Of a stretch of DNA of 52,635 nucleotides, positions 36,682 to 43,002 are shown piece after piece. A program made the position numbers and the translations under genes. The notes beneath the pieces are model-generated. The model was not told where the DNA came from. It saw only the letters and a program-made list of their open reading frames with translations, and did not search any database. This stretch comes from Candidatus Aminicenantota bacterium. Lineage in GTDB: Bacteria > Acidobacteriota > Aminicenantia > Aminicenantales > Saccharicenantaceae. Positions within the stretch are counted from its first letter, which is position 1; each line of letters opens with the position of its first letter. The stretch lies in contig JACIYJ010000003.1 in assembly GCA_014360015.1 (NCBI GenBank), positions 274,733 through 327,367 on the forward strand. Reading direction: 5' to 3'.

Positions 36682-36710
36682 AGTATAATTCAGGAGGTAT
36701 GCCTCGTCAA
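36682..36710 (-). promoter_or_regulatory. Strong sigma70-type promoter of pilin-like 2
   Basis: On the minus strand, TTGACG (36710-36705), exactly 17 bases, then TATACT (36687-36682). The start of transcription is expected near 36675. A 9-bp inverted repeat (CATACCTCC at 36656-36664, GGAGGTATG at 36693-36701) has one arm in the spacer and the other over the ribosome binding site. Confidence 0.7.
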
Positions 36711-36850
36711 GAAAAATTTAAAAGAAACCTCCCCTTTTAAGCTGGCAGATAAAGCTATAATTTTTTGGCTCTTCAGCCAATAATCATTAAATATTAACAA
36801 ATACTGCGCTCTTTATTTTTCCGTTAACCTCCTTTTTATTAATTTTCAGG

Positions 36851-37387
36851 TCAGATTGACGATAGAACAAAGCTTGCCTTCCAGTTCGAACCAGTATTTT
36901 TATCCTTATTGTAAAAAACTATACTGCCGTTTTTCAGCCCGGAGCCCTGCCAGGTGGCAAATATTGTTTCCTGATTGAGCCTCACCTGTCCCCGACCACT
37001 TAAATCTCCCTGTCCTATCCATTCTATTATTTGAGGTTGGTCTGACCCCGTAGGATTTTGAGTAAAGATTGTTCCTCTCAAAGTCACAGTTCTGCCGGGT
37101 GCTACCGACAGCAGTGCTCTGATTTCAACTGGCTCGCCGGAAACGATATCTGTGGTCAAAAAAGCGCTGTTATTACCGCGGCCTTCCATTTTCGAAGCTC
37201 CAGAATTTATTTCCAGCACCAGCCATTCTTTTAATTCTACCGAAAAACTGGCTGTGGCTGTGGAGTCAGCCATCAGCCCGGAAAAAACGGATAAAATCAA
37301 AAAGAATCCTCCTCCCGCTCCTAAAATTGCTCTTTTTAAGTTCAATATTATTTTCCTTTTTATTCCTTTCACGCTTCTGATTCTCAT
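36851..37387 (-). CDS. Pilin-like exported beta protein 1
   Basis: 178 residues with a long positively charged signal peptide (about 1-40, ending LMA). The mature start STATASFSVELKEWLVLEI parallels that of pilin-like 2. The middle has IIEWIGQGDLSGRG and the end GSGLKNGSIVFYN then KASFVLSSI, shorter than the paralogues. It is the first gene of the locus and stands behind an exact sigma54 promoter (37416-37431). A 200-base gap with a small hairpin (36765-36780) separates it from pilin-like 2. It may be an adaptor, tip or regulated subunit; no direct evidence decides this. Confidence 0.6.
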   Translation of the reverse strand: MRIRSVKGIKRKIILNLKRAILGAGGGFFLILSVFSGLMADSTATASFSVELKEWLVLEINSGASKMEGRGNNSAFLTTDIVSGEPVEIRALLSVAPGRTVTLRGTIFTQNPTGSDQPQIIEWIGQGDLSGRGQVRLNQETIFATWQGSGLKNGSIVFYNKDKNTGSNWKASFVLSSI

Positions 37388-37415
37388 CTCTTATCACCCC
37401 CCCGGCCCCTTTAAA

Positions 37416-37431
37416 AGCAAAAGATGTGCCA
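37416..37431 (-). promoter_or_regulatory. Sigma54 (-24/-12) promoter
   Basis: The minus strand reads TGGCACATCTTTTGCT, an exact fit to TGGCAC-R-N4-TTGC-W, with GG at -24 and GC at -12. The start of transcription is expected near 37405, about 18 bases before the ATG of pilin-like 1. No other exact match was noticed in the window. Confidence 0.85.
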
Positions 37432-37502
37432 GTCTGCAGTTCTTGTAAATTATTTATTATGAATAAGTTAGAAAGATTAAAGAATAGATCAGATGTTCGC
37501 TT

Positions 37503-37593
37503 TCGTTACATTAGTCGAATATAAATTGCAGCTAATTTCTTGATATTAAATAAATTACCTCGGTATCTGAATTAACTGTCCGTTATCGTTACA
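37503..37593 (-). promoter_or_regulatory. Repeated 8-mer upstream of the sigma54 promoter, candidate activator sites
   Basis: TGTAACGA (minus strand) occurs at 37510-37503 and 37593-37586, both followed by A or T then A. They lie about 75-180 bases upstream of the sigma54 site and 83 bases apart, about eight helical turns. The position suits enhancer-like sites of a sigma54 activator. Only half-sites are seen. Confidence 0.35.
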
Positions 37594-37667
37594 CTTTTTA
37601 CCTGATTTATCGCCGGGCTTATTTCAGCTGGTGTACAAAATAGTTCGCGATTTGTTTTAAAGAGTTA

Positions 37668-38128
37668 AGCGGCCTCATCCTCGGCCATCATAACGGCATT
37701 GAGAATTACACTATCGGATAGCGACGCGGCCTGGGCATCACTACCAGCGGCCGGCCCTACGTAATCCAAATCGATGCCGCTAACAACACCGTCTATGTGG
37801 GTGGGAAAAGGATTTGCTCACCAGCAGATTCTATGTCGACCGGATGAACTGGATCGCCCGGCTGCTGGCGGTCAGAGAGGAAGTTGAAGCTGCAGTTAAG
37901 GTCCGTTATAAATCACCGGAATTTTTCTGCCGTTTCCGGGCCCAGTCAACAGGCCGGGAAGTAGAGCCCACCTCAGGCTCGGTTGCTTGAGCGGCTGAAA
38001 TGCTTTCTGTTCCTGATATTGTGTAGGTCACACTGATGACGCCATATAAGGCGATAATGCCGGGTCAGGTGGCCGTGGTCTATGACGGCGAGCTGCTCCT
38101 CGGCACCGGTTTCATCCGGGGGAAGTGA
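37668..38128 (+). pseudogene. mnmA: Decayed 3' third of mnmA (tRNA 2-thiouridylase)
   Basis: Translation from 37668 gives GLILGHHNGIENYTIG-stop-RRGLGITSGRPY and then IDAANNTVYVGG, the conserved core of MnmA where the family has YTIGQRRGLGI. The Gln codon has become TAG (37719-37721). A frameshift near 37810 leads to LLTSRFYVDRMNWI and VKVRYKSPEFF, then stops at 37988 and 38024, then YKAIMPGQVAVVYDGELLLGTGFI as in the MnmA C-terminus. The first two-thirds of the gene are absent. MnmA makes s2U34 in tRNA and is nearly universal, so an intact copy probably exists elsewhere and this is a duplicate or transferred relic. Confidence 0.85.
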
Positions 38129-38180
38129 TACCCTGTCCCTTTTCCACAGGGGACACCATATCACGTCCCCAAAGAGGGCT

Positions 38181-39281
38181 CTATCTTATCTTCTTGAATG
38201 TGACAGTGAAGGTTAGGTTGACCGGGTATTTTTTGCCCTCAAATTCCGGCAGCTTGTAAACCCAGGATCTTACCGCTTCAATCGCGGCTTCAGCCAGGAT
38301 TGGATCTGGGGCTTCGAGCAACCTGATATCAGATATATATCCATCAAGATTGGTTCTGGCTTCGAGTTTGACCGTTCCGGTCAGATTTCTTCTTCTTGCT
38401 TCTTCCGGATAAATCGGGTCGACTTTTCTGATGAGCCGCACTCTGAAAGGCGAAAGATTAGCATCCTGGCAGATGAGGTCCGGCTGGAAGCAGCAGAAAT
38501 AAGCGGTATCGCCTGAGGCCAGCAAGCCTATTACCTGAAATCCCTTTTCAGGGAAATCGATTATTCTGGAAAATTCTATGATGACCGGACGTTGCTGGTC
38601 TATCCTTGGCTCCTTGCCGGATGGGTAAGCGCTCGGGTGTATGTTCAGCTGAAGTTTCAGGGCCGGCGGCTGCTCAGGATTGGGATTGAATAAGGTGATC
38701 CAGTGCTTCCGGCCTTCGGGCGTAAAGAAACTTGTCTGTGGAAAGCCGTAGGCTTCATCGTCATCGTAAAAATTGCCTTTTGGAATTATGGATTCCTGGC
38801 TGGGGGAGGTGGCTTTTTCAGGGGATTGTGCGTCCTCTTTTTCCCAGGTTAGAAGAAAGGTCCCGCGTTTTAACTGTCTGAGAAAGTCCACCGAAAATTT
38901 CTTCTGGATTTCTGCCTTCAGCTCCTCCAGGGTGGTAACAGGAAATTGGCCGGCGAAAAAGAACTTTAAGTCAGCTTCAGCCTTCGAGGGGACAGCGCTT
39001 TCTTTGAGTGCTGCGGCGATTTCCGGTTTCAAGAGAGCCTCCAGAAGCTGAAATCTGACGCGGGTGATCTTCCCGGGGCATGGGCTGTCGTCGATGAGAA
39101 CTGGTTTTTCTGCTGTCGAAGCGGGTTCGTTCAGAGAAACCAGATCGAGGTTTACTGAACAGGCTAAGTTAAATATCAGTAGAATTGCCAGTAACAGCAA
39201 AACAGGAGCCTTGATTAAAGAAAGATGGGAAAGCTTATAGATTTCAAATGCAGACGAAATCCAAAACTTCTCCTTTCTCAT
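38181..39281 (-). CDS. Lipoprotein-like protein with TonB C-terminal domain
   Basis: 366 residues. A hydrophobic segment (about 24-42) ends in FNLACS, a possible lipobox, so the protein is probably anchored outside the inner membrane. The middle is unrecognised. Residues about 275-366 form a TonB C-terminal domain: RKVDPIYPEEARRRNLTGTV, DGYISDIRLLEAPD, EAAIEAVRSWVYKP-like and NLTFTVTFKK. With no clear Pro-rich spacer and a lipobox, it is unlikely to be a classical TonB; many such proteins are stand-alone envelope proteins. Start is ATG at 39281. A TTGACA at 39356-39351 could be its -35, but the -10 is poor. Confidence 0.75.
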   Translation of the reverse strand: MRKEKFWISSAFEIYKLSHLSLIKAPVLLLLAILLIFNLACSVNLDLVSLNEPASTAEKPVLIDDSPCPGKITRVRFQLLEALLKPEIAAALKESAVPSKAEADLKFFFAGQFPVTTLEELKAEIQKKFSVDFLRQLKRGTFLLTWEKEDAQSPEKATSPSQESIIPKGNFYDDDEAYGFPQTSFFTPEGRKHWITLFNPNPEQPPALKLQLNIHPSAYPSGKEPRIDQQRPVIIEFSRIIDFPEKGFQVIGLLASGDTAYFCCFQPDLICQDANLSPFRVRLIRKVDPIYPEEARRRNLTGTVKLEARTNLDGYISDIRLLEAPDPILAEAAIEAVRSWVYKLPEFEGKKYPVNLTFTVTFKKIR

Positions 39282-39465
39282 TTTTTATTGACCCTCCCTG
39301 CTATCCAATTTGTTCCCATGTAAAAAAGCTTAAGAAGCACGGGCTCAACCTGTCAACAAAGGAGGTTCTTTCAGGTTAGCTTAAACATGCTATGTCAAGG
39401 GTTATGTCATAATCATTAAGCATTTTCTTATGAAGCTAATCGGGCAACTGGTTGTTGGGTCATGG

Positions 39466-40138
39466 CTACAAAATGCTTTTCATGAACATAGCTCTTTTCG
39501 TTTTTCCATAGTTTAAATAATATCTTAACCCAGATATATTAGCGACGCAGCGGAGGGGGTGGTAGTGTTTTTTGCCTTCTTTCCTTTTGCGGTCATAATA
39601 AAGACGGGCCCAGGGCTGATATAACAGCGTGGAGCGAGCCAGTTCTGTGAATAGATCTCTGGCCCATTTAATACAGCCTTTTCGGAAAGGGGCATACCGA
39701 TATTTTCCACTCTGGAAAGTGGCGGGACTCAATCCAGCTGCTGCCTGGCCTTCCCGAAAGTCCTTCCATATGAGTTTCAAACGCTCAACTTCTTCAGGTA
39801 AAGGTTTAATTTGAGGCAGAGAACTTTTATCGCTCCTCAGGACCTGAGCCAGCACGTAAGCATCGAATCGGTCATCCTTGACTCTGCTGGTTTTATACCT
39901 GCCCCTGAAGGATGATAGACGATTGGGATTTAGCCAATAGAGACGGTAGCCTTGGTCGAGAAGAAAATCAATCAGAGGAGAACGACTGGTTTCAATGGCA
40001 AACTCAACCTTGCAATAGCAGCGCACCCGCTCTAAGAACTCATAAAAAGCCTCCTTTGTTTTCTTAATAGAAAACTCCTCGAGCACTTGCCCTTATATCA
40101 AACGAAATGCTCAGGAGGCCATCGATATATATTGCCAA
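39466..40138 (-). pseudogene. Broken IS110-family transposase
   Basis: The main reading frame (206 residues from about 40086) has the DEDD-domain marks: FAIETSRSPLIDFLLDQGY, YWLNPNRL and RVKDDRFDAYVLAQ. It then jumps straight to GLSPATFQSGKYRYAPFRKG, the transposase_20 domain. The linker and about 150 residues between the domains are missing relative to the usual 320-400. The N-terminus with the first Asp (IYIDGLLSISFDI) lies in another frame starting near 40138. So it has at least one frameshift and one internal deletion, and is inactive. It ends 3 bases from the stop of the sigma54 activator gene. Confidence 0.8.
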
Positions 40139-40141
40139 ACA

Positions 40142-41497
40142 TTAGAGGAGTCCATGTTTCCTTAGCTTCCGGTATAAGGCGGGCCTGGTAATTCCCAGCA
40201 TTTTGGCTGCTTTCTGCTTATTGAAATCAGCAGCCCTGAGAACTTCCACCAGGTGCTTTTTCTCGATTTCGGCCAAAGTCAGATGAGTATAGGGATAGGG
40301 TCTGTCTTCAACCATTTCTCCTTGAGAAGCTTTGATCAGGGCATCAGGTAGATGCTGGACATCAATAAAATTGTCTGTGGCCAACATCACTCCCCTTTCG
40401 ATGACTTTTTCCAGCTCCCGGACGTTTCCTGGCCAGTCGTAATCGGCGAAAATTTTCTTGACCCGGTTGGATACTCCCCTGACTTCTTTGCCAAACTTCT
40501 GGTTGTAGCGCTCAATAAAATGGAGGCAGAGAAGGGGAATATCCTCTTTCCTCTTTCTAAGCGGCGGCAGGTTAATCTCGGCCACATTAATTCGATGGAA
40601 AAGGTCTTCTCTGAACCGGCCCTTTTTCACTTCTTCTCTGAGGTCGCGGTTAGTGGCACAAATTACCCTGACATCCACTCTGACCGTACGGTTGCTGCCC
40701 AGCGGCCTGAAGGTTCCTTCAGAAAGAAACCGCAGCAACTTTGCCTGACCGCTCGGAGGCATTTCGCTGATTTCATCGAAGAAGATTGTCCCCTGATCTG
40801 CTTCTTTTAAAAGACCTGGTTTCGAGCGGTCGGCACCGGTGAAGGCTCCCCGTTCATAGCCAAAGACTTCTGATTCAAAGAGTGATTCAGGCAAAGCCGT
40901 GCAATCAACCACGATAAAAGGTCTGAGCTTTCTCGGACTGAGGTGGTGAAGAGCCCTGGCGGTCAACTCTTTTCCGGTGCCTGTTTCTCCGGTGATTAGC
41001 ACAGTAATCTGATGCTTGGCCAGACGCTCGATTAGAGAAAAAATTTCCAGCATCCGGGCATTTTTGCTGACCATGCCCTCAAAAACATACTTACTGGCCA
41101 GCTCCTTTTCCAGCTCAAAAGTCTCTCGCCTGATAGAAATTTTTTCCTCAAGCTTTTTCAAGCTTTCGGTTAGAGATTCAGGTTGAAGCGGGAGGCTGAG
41201 ATAATCCAGAGCACCAGCTCTGATAATCTCGGCTACTCCGGCCGGATTTTCCGACTTTCCGAGTACTAAAACTTCAAGCAGCGGGTCGTATTCCTTGATT
41301 CTTTTCAACAGTTCGAAGGTGCGGTTAAGGCTACCTTCTCTTTTTAGAACCACAGCCCTGGGCTTTTCCTGTTGAATCTTAGAAATAAAATCTTCTTCCG
41401 GCCTTACCCAAAGAAGCTCGTAGCTGGCTAAAGCCAATGCCTGCTGAACTTCTTTCAGAGTTCCTTCTTCTGATGAGATGATAAGTATCTTAAGCAT
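40142..41497 (-). CDS. NtrC-family sigma54 activator with degenerate receiver domain
   Basis: 451 residues. The receiver-like domain (1-120) has lost its chemistry: SSEE for the acidic pair, VVLKREGSL where the phospho-Asp should be, Gly for the switch Thr and LPLQP for the KP motif. The AAA+ domain (about 145-380) is complete: GETGTGKE (Walker A), GAFTGAD (sigma54 contact loop), GTIFFDEISEM (Walker B) and the arginine-finger region FREDLFHRI. The C-terminus has a Fis-type HTH (NKQKAAKMLGITRPALYRKL). It activates sigma54 promoters, probably not through phosphorylation, like FleQ-type proteins. The sigma54 site at 37416 is 2.7 kb away and is a natural target candidate. Confidence 0.88.
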   Translation of the reverse strand: MLKILIISSEEGTLKEVQQALALASYELLWVRPEEDFISKIQQEKPRAVVLKREGSLNRTFELLKRIKEYDPLLEVLVLGKSENPAGVAEIIRAGALDYLSLPLQPESLTESLKKLEEKISIRRETFELEKELASKYVFEGMVSKNARMLEIFSLIERLAKHQITVLITGETGTGKELTARALHHLSPRKLRPFIVVDCTALPESLFESEVFGYERGAFTGADRSKPGLLKEADQGTIFFDEISEMPPSGQAKLLRFLSEGTFRPLGSNRTVRVDVRVICATNRDLREEVKKGRFREDLFHRINVAEINLPPLRKRKEDIPLLCLHFIERYNQKFGKEVRGVSNRVKKIFADYDWPGNVRELEKVIERGVMLATDNFIDVQHLPDALIKASQGEMVEDRPYPYTHLTLAEIEKKHLVEVLRAADFNKQKAAKMLGITRPALYRKLRKHGLL

Positions 41498-41579
41498 TGG
41501 TCGTGTTGATTAAGCAGATTTACTGAGCATTATAACTAATTGTAAGGTTTCAGAAAAGTATTATTAATTTTCTTAATTT

Positions 41580-42296
41580 TTATAATTCAGGCCGGTGCCA
41601 GCAGTAATAAAACATAACTTTCAGAGCTTCTCTGATCTCCCGGCTGGAAATTTTTGACTTACCCTGCTTACGGTTAACGAAAGTTATAGGAACTTCCACC
41701 ACTTTAGCCCCGGCTTTTTGAAAATAATACAGAACTTCAAGATGAGCCGAATAGCCACGGGCGATCAATCTATCAAAGGGCAACTGCCTCAAATATTCAG
41801 CCCGGTAAGCTCGAAAGGCTCCGGTGCAGTCTTTTGGTTTAAGGGCCATAAGAAATCTGGCTAAGAAATTGGCTACCCAACTGTTGACCTTTCTGGTGAG
41901 AGGCCAGCCTTCGGTTTTACCGCCAGGCACATAGCGAGAACCGATGACCATTTCCGCTTCAGATAACTTTTCCAGCATCACCGGGATAGCCTCAGGCGGA
42001 TGGGAAAAATCGGCGTCCATAGTTAGGAGCTCCTCATAGCCGTGGTCTAACCCCCATTTAAAACCATCACGATGGGCTGTTCCCAGTCCGAGTTTTCCCG
42101 GTCGATGAAGGACAAAGACCCGGCCAGGATTTCTTTGACTCAGGAGTTCAGCTTTATCACCAGTTCCGTCCGGGGAATTATCATCAACTACCAGAACATG
42201 GATGGACGGGTCTAAGCTCAACAATTTCTCCACTAAGGGTCCGATGTTCTCAGCCTCGTTATAAGTAGGAACTATGATTAAAACTTTATTTTTCAT
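41580..42296 (-). CDS. Polyprenol-phosphate mannose synthase-like GT2
   Basis: 238 residues, the length of single-domain Dol-P-Man synthase (DPM1-like) enzymes. Marks are IVPTYNEAENIGPLV, VVDDNSPDGTGD, HRPGKLGLGTAHRDGF, the DxD region TMDADFSHPPEAIP, GSRYVPGGKTEGWP, and the end FVNRKQGKSKISSREI. It transfers a hexose from a nucleotide sugar to polyprenyl phosphate on the cytoplasmic face. No C-terminal membrane domain is present. The product could serve the GT87-like enzyme at 35-1366. Start is ATG at 42296, divergent from pyrE. Confidence 0.88.
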   Translation of the reverse strand: MKNKVLIIVPTYNEAENIGPLVEKLLSLDPSIHVLVVDDNSPDGTGDKAELLSQRNPGRVFVLHRPGKLGLGTAHRDGFKWGLDHGYEELLTMDADFSHPPEAIPVMLEKLSEAEMVIGSRYVPGGKTEGWPLTRKVNSWVANFLARFLMALKPKDCTGAFRAYRAEYLRQLPFDRLIARGYSAHLEVLYYFQKAGAKVVEVPITFVNRKQGKSKISSREIREALKVMFYYCWHRPEL

Positions 42297-42408
42297 ACAG
42301 GAATTCTATCAGAATCAAGCCCTGTCGGCAAAAAACTCTTTTCTTTCAGCCGGGCTTAGGCTATACTTGTTTATCAATCAGAACCCATCTGATTAGGCGG
42401 AGGAAATT

Positions 42409-43002
42409 ATGTCTCAAAATCGTTCGGAACTGATTCTTAACCTTTTTAAGGAAAGCAACGCCCTGCTCAAAGGACATTTCAAGCTGACTTCAGGAAAACA
42501 TTCAGAATGGTATTTTGAAAAAATCAAGCTGATTGAACGTCCCCTTGTCCTGGAAAAAATCATTGATCTGCTGGTTGAAGAAATCAATAAAGAGGCGCCT
42601 GAGTTTGACTATGTGGTCTCACCAGCTTACGGCGGTATTGCCATCGGTTTTTTAACCGCCCTGAAGCTGAATAAGCTTTTTGCCTTTACCCAGAGAGTAG
42701 AAGAAAAAATGACTGTTCGTTCCGGCTTTTCTGGTCTGGACAAATCCAGAGCCATCATCGTCGAAGATATCCTGACCACCGGCGGTTCGATCCAGGAAGT
42801 CTTAGACTGTCTCCAGCAGAAAGAAGTTGAAGTCACTGGAATTTACTGTCTGGTCGACCGCAGCGGTGGTGAAGTTTTGATTCAGGGAAAACCAGTTAGA
42901 AGTCTGCTGTCGCTCAAAGTTGAAGCCTATGAACCTGACTCCTGCCCGCTCTGCCAGCAGGGCTTACCCTTAGTCAAACCCGGAGCTTCAGACAAAAAAT
43001 GA
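42409..43002 (+). CDS. pyrE: Orotate phosphoribosyltransferase
   Basis: 197 residues. It has FKLTSGKHSEWYFEK near the N-terminus and the PRPP-binding motif IIVEDILTTGGSIQEVL (VEDILTTGGS). The enzyme makes OMP from orotate and PRPP in pyrimidine synthesis. A short Cys-pair tail (SCPLCQQG) is present, as in the longer thermophile-type PyrE proteins. Start is ATG at 42409 behind GGAGG. The end overlaps the next gene by 4 bases, so the two are translationally coupled. Confidence 0.9.
   Translation: MSQNRSELILNLFKESNALLKGHFKLTSGKHSEWYFEKIKLIERPLVLEKIIDLLVEEINKEAPEFDYVVSPAYGGIAIGFLTALKLNKLFAFTQRVEEKMTVRSGFSGLDKSRAIIVEDILTTGGSIQEVLDCLQQKEVEVTGIYCLVDRSGGEVLIQGKPVRSLLSLKVEAYEPDSCPLCQQGLPLVKPGASDKK

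Noticed and set aside
36656..36701. Phase-variable invertible promoter (fimS-like), suggested by 9-bp inverted repeats around the pilin-like 2 promoter
   Set aside because: Arms are only 28 bases apart, far too close for a site-specific inversion, and no recombinase gene is nearby.
37973..38164. Minus-strand 63-codon frame over the mnmA relic
   Set aside because: It is the antisense shadow of MnmA-like sequence; the plus strand carries the recognisable residues.
38181..39281. Classical TonB protein
   Set aside because: No Pro-rich spacer, a probable lipobox instead of a TonB anchor, and no ExbB/ExbD nearby.
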